Shown: positions 1 through 6,643 of the stretch, piece after piece
Layout: each line of letters starts with the position of its first letter
Position numbering within the stretch: position 1 is the first letter of the stretch
Assembly (NCBI GenBank): GCA_902783085.1
Contig: CACZPT010000137.1
Location: 1 to 10,107, forward strand
Source: an uncultured Methanobrevibacter sp.
GTDB lineage: Archaea > Methanobacteriota > Methanobacteria > Methanobacteriales > Methanobacteriaceae
Length of the DNA: 10,107 nt
Reading direction: 5' to 3'
Translations under genes and position numbers: made by a program
The notes under the pieces: generated by a model
Told to the model about the DNA's origin: nothing
Databases searched by the model: none
What the model saw: only the letters and a program-made list of their open reading frames with translations

Positions 1-42
1 ATTAACATATAAAGAATTTTAACAAGGAATAAATTTTCTTAA

Positions 43-237
43 CCTGACGGCATTGAATATAAGGGTATATCTTATGCAATAACTATATTAAATGAAAATT
101 ATGCTTATGATGATATTCGTACTGTGTTATATGTAGTGTGGTTATATAATACATTTATTGGTGTATTTATTGCTGTCATTGGTTTAAATAATTATTTATC
201 AGTTAAATTATCTTTTACTTATATTTTTATTAATTAA
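43..237 (+). pseudogene. possible start-less remnant of a small membrane protein gene
   Basis: A 64-codon frame stays open from 43 to the TAA at 235-237, although stops precede it at 10 and 40. No ATG lies in frame; the only in-frame conventional start is a GTG at 124 with no convincing ribosome-binding site. The reading looks protein-like: a polar first half (IEYKGISYAITILNENYAYDD) followed by a hydrophobic stretch rich in V, I, F, L and W (LYVVWLYNTFIGVFIAVIG) that could span a membrane. I read it as the C-terminal piece of a decayed membrane protein. A chance open frame in AT-rich DNA is a serious alternative. I do not recognise the family. Confidence 0.3.
219..228 (+). promoter_or_regulatory. 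candidate TATA box for the aldo/keto reductase gene
   Basis: TTATATTTTT is the best TATA-like element upstream of the reductase. It would place transcription initiation near 249, leaving a leader that includes the GGTGGG ribosome-binding site at 265-270. The whole stretch is AT-rich, so the assignment is weak. Confidence 0.3.
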
Positions 238-276
238 TTGGAGATATTTAAAAGAGAATGAATTGGTGGGATTGTT

Positions 277-1419
277 TTGAAAAAAATGGCTTTTGGAATG
301 ATGAGGTTACCATTACTTGATGAAAATGATGAAAGTAGTGTTAATCAAGAAGAAGTGAATGAAATGGCAGATTTATTTATTGAAAATGGTTTTAATTGCT
401 TTGATACGGCATATGTATATCATAATGGTGAAAGTGAAAAAGCTTTTAGAAAAGCTGTTGTTGAGAGATATCCGAGGGATGCATATATCATAATGGATAA
501 GCTTCCTCTTTTTACAATAACTAGTGAAGACCAGCTTGAACCAATTTTCAAAGAACAGCTTGAACGTTGTGGCGTTGATTATTTTGATTATTATTTAATG
601 CATAATGTAAGTGGATTTTCAGAACAGGGATTTTTAAATGTTGATTCATTCACATTTACAAATAAAATGAAGGAAAAAGGCAAAATTAAACATTTGGGAT
701 TATCAAGTCATGCTAATGCAGAGTATTTAGATAATATATTAACAATGCATCCTGAAATGGAGTTTGTTTTACTTCAGATTAATTACTTGGATTGGGAAAA
801 TGAAGGCGTCGAGTCAAGAAAATGTTGGGAGGTTGCACGTAAACACAGAAAACCAATATTTGTAATGGAACCTTTGAAAGGTGGTTTTTTAGCAGATGTG
901 GGTAAAGAAGCAGAAAAAATAATGAAAGATTATAATCCAGATGCTTCAATTGCTTCATGGGCAATGCGTTTTGTAACTAGTTTGGATGATGTTGCATTGG
1001 TTTTAACTGGTGCAAGTAGTTTAGGCCAACTTGAAGAAAATATTAAAGACTTTAAGAATTTCAAACCATTAAATGATGAAGAATATAAAATCATTGGTGA
1101 AGTTAGGGAGATTATTAATAGTAATATCACTGTAGAATGCACAAAATGTAAATACTGCTTGGATGCTTGTCCTGAAGATATAAACATACCGAAACTCTTT
1201 GATTTGTATAATAATGAAAAGATTCAAGATCTTGGTGATTGGACAGCGGTTGGTAATGCATATGTTAATTATTCAAAAATTCCAGGTGTTGGCCTTGCTT
1301 CTGATTGTACGGAATGTGGAATGTGTGTTGAAGAGTGTCCGCAGCATATAGATATCCCGGATGTCATGAAAGATGTTGCTAAAACATTTGAAATTGAAAT
1401 CTACGGATTCACTAATTAA
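277..1419 (+). CDS. aldo/keto reductase with C-terminal 2x[4Fe-4S] ferredoxin domain
   Basis: The 380-residue protein has an aldo/keto reductase barrel (about residues 1-265) followed by a ferredoxin-like tail. The AKR tetrad is visible as Asp43, Tyr48, Lys75 and His109. Two iron-sulfur motifs follow: Cys288, 291, 294 and 298, then Cys344, 347, 350 and 354, each ending in Cys-Pro. This architecture is common in anaerobes and is usually annotated as a predicted ferredoxin-linked oxidoreductase; the natural substrate is generally unknown, and so it is here. It is expected to be cytoplasmic and could pass electrons between a carbonyl/alcohol couple and ferredoxin. The TTG start at 277 is supported by GGTGGG at 265-270, six bases upstream; an ATG at 286 is the alternative. 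It appears to be a single-gene unit, 54 bases before the next gene. Confidence 0.92.
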   Translation: MKKMAFGMMRLPLLDENDESSVNQEEVNEMADLFIENGFNCFDTAYVYHNGESEKAFRKAVVERYPRDAYIIMDKLPLFTITSEDQLEPIFKEQLERCGVDYFDYYLMHNVSGFSEQGFLNVDSFTFTNKMKEKGKIKHLGLSSHANAEYLDNILTMHPEMEFVLLQINYLDWENEGVESRKCWEVARKHRKPIFVMEPLKGGFLADVGKEAEKIMKDYNPDASIASWAMRFVTSLDDVALVLTGASSLGQLEENIKDFKNFKPLNDEEYKIIGEVREIINSNITVECTKCKYCLDACPEDINIPKLFDLYNNEKIQDLGDWTAVGNAYVNYSKIPGVGLASDCTECGMCVEECPQHIDIPDVMKDVAKTFEIEIYGFTN

Positions 1420-1436
1420 ACTTTAATACTATTAAT

Positions 1437-1460
1437 AATATATTAGATACTGTATAAATA
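1437..1460 (+). promoter_or_regulatory. candidate promoter region for nac
   Basis: Two TATA-like elements lie here: AATATATT at 1437-1444 and TATAAATA at 1453-1460. The first would put the transcription start near 1465, just at the GAGGAT ribosome-binding site (1463-1468). The second would start transcription at or past the ATG and so fits less well. Confidence 0.35.
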
Positions 1461-1473
1461 ATGAGGATTTAAT

Positions 1474-1824
1474 ATGATACCTGGTATGAATAAAAAGCAA
1501 ATGAAACAAATGGAAAGACAAATGAAAAAAATGGGAATGAATATGGAAGAACTCCCTGGTGTTACAGAGGTTATTATTCGTTTTGAAGATAAAGAATTAA
1601 TTATTGATGATCCGTCAGTTAGTTTAATGAAAGTAATGGGTCAGGAAACTTATCAAATTGAAGGTAATTCACGTGAAGTAGAACTTGAATATGAAATCGA
1701 AATTCCACAAGATGATATTGAAATGGTTGCTAATCAAGCAAATGTTTCAGCAGATGAAGCTGAACAAGCTTTAATAGATTGTAAAGGGGATCTTGCTGAA
1801 GCTATTATGAAATTGAATCAATAG
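1474..1824 (+). CDS. nac: archaeal nascent polypeptide-associated complex protein (NAC)
   Basis: This 116-residue protein matches the archaeal NAC family in length and layout. It has a Met/Lys-rich N-terminus (residues 1-25) of the kind that contacts the ribosome, a NAC domain (about 26-75, with the DDPSVSLMKVMGQETYQIEG-type core) and a C-terminal UBA-like three-helix domain (about 78-115, ending DCKGDLAEAIMKLN). In archaea NAC forms a homodimer that binds ribosomes near the exit tunnel and shields nascent chains. The ATG at 1474 is preceded by GAGGAT at 1463-1468, five bases away. The metallophosphoesterase gene begins only 5 bases after the stop, so the two are probably cotranscribed. Confidence 0.96.
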   Translation: MIPGMNKKQMKQMERQMKKMGMNMEELPGVTEVIIRFEDKELIIDDPSVSLMKVMGQETYQIEGNSREVELEYEIEIPQDDIEMVANQANVSADEAEQALIDCKGDLAEAIMKLNQ

Positions 1825-1829
1825 ATAGT

Positions 1830-2570
1830 ATGACAGTTATTGCACATATTTCAGATTTACATGTTGGCATTTCTTCTTTTGATGAAGAAGTTTTTTTAAA
1901 GGCAGTTTCTGAAATTAACAGTTTAAAACCAGATATGATTATATTAACTGGTGATATAACAGATAATGGTTATTATAAAGAATATATGCAAGCTATGAAA
2001 TATTTGGCAATGTTTGAAGCACCATTATTCGCAGTTCCAGGAAATCATGATTCACGTAATTTGGGCAATCAGACTTTTGAAGAATTGGTTGGTGAGAGAA
2101 GTTGGAAATTAACTAAAGATGATGAATTTACTATAATTGGTCTTGACAGTAGTTCTCCAGATGAGAACAGAGGTCATATTGGTCTTCCTCAACGTTTGTG
2201 GATGGAACATCAGTTAGATACTTGTGTTATTGAGGAACGTTTTTCTATTGTTGCCCTGCACCACCATATTATTTCAATTCCAGATACGGGTCGTGAACGT
2301 AATGTATTATCTGATGCTGGAGATATTTTAAAAACAATAACAACTCATGAAGTTGATTTGGTAATTTCAGGACATAAACATGTTCCAAATATTTGGAAAA
2401 TAAATGACACTATTGTTGTTAATGCAGGTTCTATTTCATCTAATAAGTTAAGGGGAAAAAATACTAATTCATATAATATTTATATCATTGATGGGAACTT
2501 TATAAAGATTTATTTAAATAATGTTGGTGGGGAGAAATTCTTATTCGGCAAATATCAAAGAAAATATTAA
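1830..2570 (+). CDS. CpdA-like calcineurin-type metallophosphoesterase
   Basis: The 246-residue protein carries the full metallophosphoesterase motif set: Asp9-x-His11 (ISDLHVG), GD at 41-42 (TGDITDNG), GNHD at 71-74, a His cluster at 144-146, and GHKH at 181-184. Those residues hold a di-metal centre that hydrolyses phosphoesters. Motif spacing and length resemble class III cyclic-nucleotide phosphodiesterases such as CpdA, but other phosphoester substrates are equally possible for this superfamily. No signal peptide or membrane segment is seen, so it should be cytoplasmic. It follows nac after 5 bases, with no clear ribosome-binding site in that gap. An RNase/cyclase-like operon follows it on the same strand after 68 bases, which makes a role in nucleotide signal turnover worth considering. 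Confidence 0.9.
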   Translation: MTVIAHISDLHVGISSFDEEVFLKAVSEINSLKPDMIILTGDITDNGYYKEYMQAMKYLAMFEAPLFAVPGNHDSRNLGNQTFEELVGERSWKLTKDDEFTIIGLDSSSPDENRGHIGLPQRLWMEHQLDTCVIEERFSIVALHHHIISIPDTGRERNVLSDAGDILKTITTHEVDLVISGHKHVPNIWKINDTIVVNAGSISSNKLRGKNTNSYNIYIIDGNFIKIYLNNVGGEKFLFGKYQRKY

Positions 2571-2607
2571 ATATTTGGATTGAATAATATAATAAATGAT
2601 TAAACTA

Positions 2608-2634
2608 TTTATATATTAGATTATTTTAGGTGAT
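2608..2634 (+). promoter_or_regulatory. TATA box and start-defining Shine-Dalgarno of the NYN gene
   Basis: TTTATATA lies at 2608-2615 and AGGTGAT at 2628-2634. The ribosome-binding site sits 4 bases before the ATG at 2639, the same spacing as for the methyltransferase gene, which selects this ATG over an in-frame GTG at 2630 that lies inside the site. The TATA box centre is only about 27 bases from the ATG, which would fit a leaderless transcript. Another AT-rich element (AATAATATAATAA, about 2583-2595) could instead drive a leader that includes the ribosome-binding site. Confidence 0.5.
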
Positions 2635-2638
2635 ATTT

Positions 2639-3664
2639 ATGAAAGTGGTTGTAGATGCTTCTAATGTTGCACATCATGTTAAAAATAAAGACTCACAACC
2701 TCAAATGGCTAATATCTTAGCGGCTGTTAAAGCTTTAGAGGAAAGTGAAGATGAATTTGTTATTATAGCTGATGCATCACTTCGTCACGAAATAGATGAC
2801 AAACCAGCTTTTGAAAAACTATTGGAAAGTGATAATGTAGAGGAAGTTCCAGTAGGTAATGATGCAGATCATTTTATTTTAGAAATTGCCTACAGCGAAA
2901 AAGCTAAAATATTATCTAATGACAAATTCAGAGATTATGCTGCCGAATTTAAAAATATTAGTTCAATTAGGATTCCATTTGTTATTAATAATGGTAGGCT
3001 TACATTTGGAAGACCTAAAAAGCCTAAACACAATAAAAACATTTTACAACATATTTCTGATGAAATCATTAAACAATTAAATTTCAGGAAATGGGAAGTT
3101 TATACTGGTAAGGAAGGATTAGAAATATCTCCACTTAATATTGCTAAGCAGGCTATTATTCGTATTGATAATGAAAGTAATATTAACTCAAAAGTTGAAA
3201 ATATTTTCTCTAAAATCCCCATGTTTAATAAAATTGTCGATATGGTTGATGATGTTGAAATAGCAGCTCCTTATGTTATTTTTGTATTGGTTCATCCTAA
3301 AGATTATAAATTAGCAGTCAAAAATGCAGGAAATATTTCAGTCACTGTTGCAGATAGATTGGGGCTTGAAAAAAAGCCATTAATTGCGGTTCGTAATGAT
3401 TTATTTACAAAACCTGGAACTTTTGAATTAAATATTTTACTTGCTGATGAAGTATCTGAACATGCTCCTTACAATGTTTTGGTTCGTGTAAACACTCATG
3501 ATGAAGTGTTTATTAAGAAAAATTCAAGAAATATTGCAAGTACTATTGCAGGTAGACTTGGATCTTGGAAGTTTCCTTTTGTTTCAGTCAAACCGGACAT
3601 CATCTTAGAAAAACCTGGTGAGTTTGAAATAGAATTGGAGAAAGGAGGAAACTTGGATGGTTAA
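2639..3664 (+). CDS. NYN-domain (Zc3h12a-like) ribonuclease with duplicated C-terminal domain
   Basis: The first ~125 of 341 residues form an NYN/PIN-type nuclease domain: VVDASNVAHH at the start (Asp6, Asn9), ADASLRH around Asp45, GNDADHF (Asp75, Asp77) and SNDKFRDY (Asp95). That acidic pattern is characteristic of Zc3h12a-like metal-dependent RNases. A Lys-rich linker (RPKKPKHNKN, 125-134) could touch RNA. Residues 212-268 and 278-336 are two copies of one unit: NAGNISVTVADRLG aligns with NSRNIASTIAGRLG, and KPGTFEL with KPGEFEI. I do not recognise this repeat domain. No membrane segment is present, so it is probably cytoplasmic and acts on RNA. The start is fixed by AGGTGAT four bases before the ATG. 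Its stop overlaps the next gene by 8 bases, so translation is likely coupled. Confidence 0.85.
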   Translation: MKVVVDASNVAHHVKNKDSQPQMANILAAVKALEESEDEFVIIADASLRHEIDDKPAFEKLLESDNVEEVPVGNDADHFILEIAYSEKAKILSNDKFRDYAAEFKNISSIRIPFVINNGRLTFGRPKKPKHNKNILQHISDEIIKQLNFRKWEVYTGKEGLEISPLNIAKQAIIRIDNESNINSKVENIFSKIPMFNKIVDMVDDVEIAAPYVIFVLVHPKDYKLAVKNAGNISVTVADRLGLEKKPLIAVRNDLFTKPGTFELNILLADEVSEHAPYNVLVRVNTHDEVFIKKNSRNIASTIAGRLGSWKFPFVSVKPDIILEKPGEFEIELEKGGNLDG

Positions 3665-4859
3665 TAGCTTAACTAAATTTGTTATTAAGCTATATTCTAA
3701 ACTTACTCCTATTAGTATTGGGACTAAGTTTTTTCCAACTGATTCAATTCAATCTGAATATGTGGAATTATTCAATTATACTCAAACCATATTATTTGAA
3801 ATCGAAAAAGCCAATATCACGCCAACAAGTATTGAAAAAAATCTTATAAGAGATATTGGCAGTGAAAATATTCCTAAAAATTATAAATTTCATGAATTAA
3901 AAGCAGCTGATAATAAAATTGAAGAATATGCTCTTGTAAGTAATATTGTAATGGGTAGTGACCGTTACTTTTATATTGAACTTCAAAATCCTTCTAATCT
4001 AATTAATATTTTTGTTAAAATCATTGAATCTGAAAAAGGAGTTATTGTCGAAAAAAGTTCTACAGAGTTAATTGCAAAAATGCTAAGTAAAAATGATGCA
4101 ATTAGGGTAGCTATTGAACTTATTGGCATTGGTATGGAAAGGGATGTTGATGTAATTTCTGCTGTTGGTATGACTGGTGCAGCTTCAATCGAAAGGTCGA
4201 TTAACTATAGGCGAAATCTTGGTAGTTTTCCCGGGGTAGCATTTACAAAGCTTGGTGGTGAATATGCTTTAGTATTTGATGGACCTTTTAAATTGTCGGA
4301 GTCTAAACCTTCTGAGTTTCAAAATTATTTGTTCGTTGATTTAATTGATTCTACTAAATTTACAAGTAAACATGGTAAAACCCAATTGGTGGAATTGATG
4401 ACAGGTATCAAAAATTTCATTGAATCTGAATGTGGTGGTGAACTTGAAGGTTATAGGGAAGGTGGAGATGATTTTATTGCAAGATTTCCATCAAAAGATT
4501 TAGCTATCCGTGCTGGCCTTGATGCTGCTTGGTTTGCCTTGGATAATAATACGAAAGTTAGAGCTGGTGTGGGCAGAAGCAGAAGGGAAGCTGGTGAGAG
4601 AGCTCAATTAGTAGATAACTTAAATTCCACATCTCCATTGTCATTAGTTGTATTTGAACTAGCTAATGGATTATATGCATATAATGTTCCATCAGAATTC
4701 ATTAAAACTCTAATTAACTTATTTGAAAATGAAAAAGGCAAATTAATTGGTGTATTTGCATTCGTATTCATAATTACTTATCTATTATGTGTAATTGGTC
4801 TTGGGGCATTTAGTTTTATTACTATTGTTCTGGCAATTATATATGCTTTTGTTAGTTAA
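3657..4859 (+). CDS. membrane-anchored class III cyclase/GGDEF-like nucleotidyl cyclase-fold protein
   Basis: The 400-residue protein has three parts. Residues 1-215 form a domain I do not recognise. Residues about 222-345 resemble the catalytic palm shared by class III adenylate/guanylate cyclases, GGDEF proteins, mCpol and GTP cyclohydrolase III: LFVDLIDSTKF places a metal-ligand Asp at 228, EGGDDF gives a second acidic pair at 271-272 in the hairpin position, and VRAGVGRSRREAGERAQ (301-317) fits the strand-helix that follows. Residues 363-399 are two hydrophobic helices with a very short loop, anchoring the C-terminus in the membrane. Both metal Asp positions are kept, so catalysis is plausible; the product (cyclic mononucleotide, oligonucleotide or other) cannot be read. 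It starts within the end of the NYN RNase gene (8-base overlap) behind GGAGG at 3644-3648, implying coupled expression. Confidence 0.7.
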   Translation: MVNSLTKFVIKLYSKLTPISIGTKFFPTDSIQSEYVELFNYTQTILFEIEKANITPTSIEKNLIRDIGSENIPKNYKFHELKAADNKIEEYALVSNIVMGSDRYFYIELQNPSNLINIFVKIIESEKGVIVEKSSTELIAKMLSKNDAIRVAIELIGIGMERDVDVISAVGMTGAASIERSINYRRNLGSFPGVAFTKLGGEYALVFDGPFKLSESKPSEFQNYLFVDLIDSTKFTSKHGKTQLVELMTGIKNFIESECGGELEGYREGGDDFIARFPSKDLAIRAGLDAAWFALDNNTKVRAGVGRSRREAGERAQLVDNLNSTSPLSLVVFELANGLYAYNVPSEFIKTLINLFENEKGKLIGVFAFVFIITYLLCVIGLGAFSFITIVLAIIYAFVS

Positions 4860-4882
4860 ATTAAAATTAAAATGTGATTTGT

Positions 4883-5146
4883 GTGGCGCTTAAAAACGAT
4901 GGATTAATGGCTTTATTAATGGTTATAGCATTAATTGCTTTTATTGTTGGTTCTGCTGTTGGTATTTCAGTAAGTATTGGGGAACATAACAATCAAACAA
5001 ATGATAATAATACTACTCATGTAGAAAATGTTACTTTTGAAATGACCAATAATTTAAATAATAATAGCAGTGATAATCCTTATGCTTATACTGATCAGGA
5101 TTCCGTTGATTACAATCAAAATAATTCAACGCAAGCGCCTATTTAA
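4883..5146 (+). CDS. small membrane-anchored Asn-rich protein with N-glycosylation sequons
   Basis: The 87-residue product has one hydrophobic segment (about residues 8-32) near the N-terminus, then a hydrophilic tail rich in Asn, Thr, Ser and Asp. The tail contains many N-x-S/T sequons (Asn37, 42, 43, 49, 60, 61, 80, 81), suggesting it faces outside and is N-glycosylated. The lack of a clear cleavage site suggests a signal anchor. I chose the GTG at 4883 because GTGAT at 4874-4878 sits four bases upstream, the local pattern; an upstream in-frame GTG at 4874 lies inside that site and would give 90 residues. It lies 23 bases after the cyclase-like gene and 24 before argJ, so it is probably in the same transcript. 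The family is not recognised. Confidence 0.65.
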   Translation: MALKNDGLMALLMVIALIAFIVGSAVGISVSIGEHNNQTNDNNTTHVENVTFEMTNNLNNNSSDNPYAYTDQDSVDYNQNNSTQAPI

Positions 5147-5162
5147 TTTAAATTGAATATTT

Positions 5163-5167
5163 GTGAT
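5163..5167 (+). promoter_or_regulatory. Shine-Dalgarno selecting the argJ start
   Basis: GTGAT lies three bases before the ATG at 5171. An in-frame TTG at 5153 would add six residues (MNICDN) but has no ribosome-binding site and falls only 6 bases after the preceding stop, so the ATG is preferred. Confidence 0.6.
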
Positions 5168-5170
5168 AAT

Positions 5171-6394
5171 ATGAATTATATTCGTGAAGTTGATGGAGGA
5201 TTTTCCATCATTAAAAATCTTAAAGTTTCTGGAGCACGTGAAGGTAAATATGGTGTAAGTGTCATTTTATGTGAAAATTCGACCGCATCAGCTGTTTTCA
5301 CTACAAATAAAGTTGTTGCAGCTCCAGTTACATATACTAAAAATGTTGTTGAAAATGGTATTGTCTCTGCTGTTGTTGTAAATAGTGGAAACGCTAATTG
5401 TTTTACTGGCCAACAGGGAATTGAAGATTGCAGGAGGATTGTTGATTTAGCTTCAAAAGAATTAGATATTCCAGCGTCTGAAATTGCAGTTTGTTCTACA
5501 GGTGTTATTGGCCGTGAAATGCCTATGGATATAATATCTGATGTTTTTCATGAATCTATTTCTAAATTAGGAAATACTTCAAAAAATTCACTTGATGCAG
5601 CAAGTGCAATAATGACAACAGATACTTTCCCAAAAGAAGAAGCTTTAGAAGTCACTTTAAATACCGGGGAAATTGTAAGAATTGCAGGGATTACTAAAGG
5701 CAGCGGCATGATTGCTCCTAATATGGCAACAATGTTGGCTTTTATTGTAACTGATGCAGTAATTCCTAAAAAGCATATTAATGAAGCTATAAAAACTGCT
5801 GCAGGTTTAAGTTTTAATATGATTGTTGTTGATGGTGATGAAAGTACTAATGATTCTTGTTTAATGATGGCGAATGGAGCATCCGGCATTAATGTTGTAA
5901 AAAATAATGAAATTGATTCTAATTTTCAACAAGCCCTTAATCAATTATGTATTAATTTAGCCAAAAAGATGGCTCGTGATGGTGAAGGCGCATCTAAATT
6001 TATAGAAGCTAATGTTAGAGGTGCTAAAACATCAGATGACGCTAAATTAGCTGCTAAATCAATTATCACTTCTCCACTTTTTAAATCCGCAGTATTTGGT
6101 GGTGATCCAAATTGGGGCCGTATTGTTTCAGCTATTGGTTATTCTGGATGTGATTTAAATCCGGATATAGTGACGATAGCTATAGCTGATGAGACCGAAG
6201 ATGTTGATTTGGTTAAAAATGGGGAAATTTTAGCATTTGAAGATACTCCGTATCTTAAAACTGCTGAAAAAATAATGCAGTCTAAAAATATTATAGTTAA
6301 TATTGACATGGCTTTAGGTGACGGTGAAGCTACTGCATGGGGTTGTGATTTAACATACGATTATGTTAAAATCAATGCAGAATACACCACTTAA
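5171..6394 (+). CDS. argJ: ArgJ, glutamate N-acetyltransferase / ornithine acetyltransferase
   Basis: The 407-residue protein is a clear ArgJ. It transfers the acetyl group from N-acetylornithine to glutamate, recycling acetyl in arginine synthesis; some members also use acetyl-CoA for the first step. Signatures include NSGNAN (71-76), the oxyanion-type STGVIG (109-114), KGSGMIAPNMATMLAF around residues 176-191, and the C-terminal WGCDLTYDYVKINAEYTT ending. Members self-cleave before the Thr of the ATML motif, here Thr187, giving alpha and beta subunits with Thr as nucleophile. All key residues are intact and the length is normal. It is the last gene of a run with the NYN RNase, the cyclase-like protein and the small membrane protein, none with an obvious arginine role. 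No other arg gene is in the window. Confidence 0.97.
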   Translation: MNYIREVDGGFSIIKNLKVSGAREGKYGVSVILCENSTASAVFTTNKVVAAPVTYTKNVVENGIVSAVVVNSGNANCFTGQQGIEDCRRIVDLASKELDIPASEIAVCSTGVIGREMPMDIISDVFHESISKLGNTSKNSLDAASAIMTTDTFPKEEALEVTLNTGEIVRIAGITKGSGMIAPNMATMLAFIVTDAVIPKKHINEAIKTAAGLSFNMIVVDGDESTNDSCLMMANGASGINVVKNNEIDSNFQQALNQLCINLAKKMARDGEGASKFIEANVRGAKTSDDAKLAAKSIITSPLFKSAVFGGDPNWGRIVSAIGYSGCDLNPDIVTIAIADETEDVDLVKNGEILAFEDTPYLKTAEKIMQSKNIIVNIDMALGDGEATAWGCDLTYDYVKINAEYTT

Positions 6395-6400
6395 GAAACA

Positions 6401-6440
6401 TATAAATACTTTAAAAACAAATATCTTTATGTTATAAATA
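6401..6440 (+). promoter_or_regulatory. promoter region of the small basic protein gene
   Basis: Two good archaeal TATA boxes lie between argJ and the small gene: TATAAATA at 6401-6408, preceded by a purine/A-rich GAAACA that could be a BRE, and TTATAAATA at 6432-6440. They predict transcription starts near 6430 and 6460 respectively, both upstream of the GGAGGG ribosome-binding site at 6468-6473. This gene therefore appears to have its own promoter and not to depend only on read-through from argJ. Confidence 0.6.
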
Positions 6441-6479
6441 ATTCTGATATAATAATTAAAAATTTAAGGAGGGTAGAAT

Positions 6480-6584
6480 ATGGCAAAAGTTAAAGGCACT
6501 AACAGAAGAACAAGACAAAAAAGAAGTTACACTAAACCGGGTAGTAAAAGAGGAAGACGAGTAAAACAAACCTGGAAAAAATAA
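6480..6584 (+). CDS. 34-residue highly basic protein, probably RNA- or ribosome-associated
   Basis: An ATG at 6480 opens 34 codons ending in TAA at 6582-6584. The product begins MAKVKGTNRRTRQKRSYT and ends VKQTWKK. Fifteen of 34 residues are Lys or Arg and none is acidic, a composition typical of tiny ribosomal or nucleic-acid-binding proteins. Expression signals are unusually complete: TATA boxes upstream, a near-perfect AAGGAGGG ribosome-binding site six bases before the ATG, and a nine-T terminator 17 bases after the stop. This argues for a real, strongly expressed gene. It does not match ribosomal proteins eL41 or eS30 as I remember them. It may belong to a Methanobacteriales-specific small-protein family of unknown function. 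The role is inferred only from charge and signals. Confidence 0.8.
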   Translation: MAKVKGTNRRTRQKRSYTKPGSKRGRRVKQTWKK

Positions 6585-6597
6585 ATCCTCTTAATAA

Positions 6598-6610
6598 TTT
6601 CTTTTTTTTT
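6598..6610 (+). terminator. poly-T archaeal terminator after the small basic gene
   Basis: TTT-C-TTTTTTTTT (nine consecutive T at 6602-6610) lies just after the small basic gene, with no strong hairpin before it. Archaeal RNA polymerase stops at such T-runs without needing a stem, so this probably ends the upstream transcript before the methyltransferase promoter. Confidence 0.7.
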
Positions 6611-6643
6611 AACTTATTTTCAAAATATTTCATTAAAGCTATT

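Noticed and set aside
779..1187. Two open minus-strand frames across the reductase
   Set aside because: They are antisense to the reductase barrel and its iron-sulfur region, with no ribosome-binding site or recognisable protein.
2886..3080. Plus-strand frame of 64 codons in another phase
   Set aside because: It overlaps the NYN domain, whose conserved acidic residues define the true frame.
3657..4859. A type III CRISPR Cas10 protein, because of the GGDD motif
   Set aside because: There is no HD domain, no second palm, no Cas7/Cas5-like neighbour and no repeat array; the motif context fits a general cyclase/GGDEF-like palm.
5548..5889. Open frame of 113 codons on the minus strand
   Set aside because: It lies entirely inside argJ, whose motifs are unmistakable; it is an antisense shadow of AT-rich codons.
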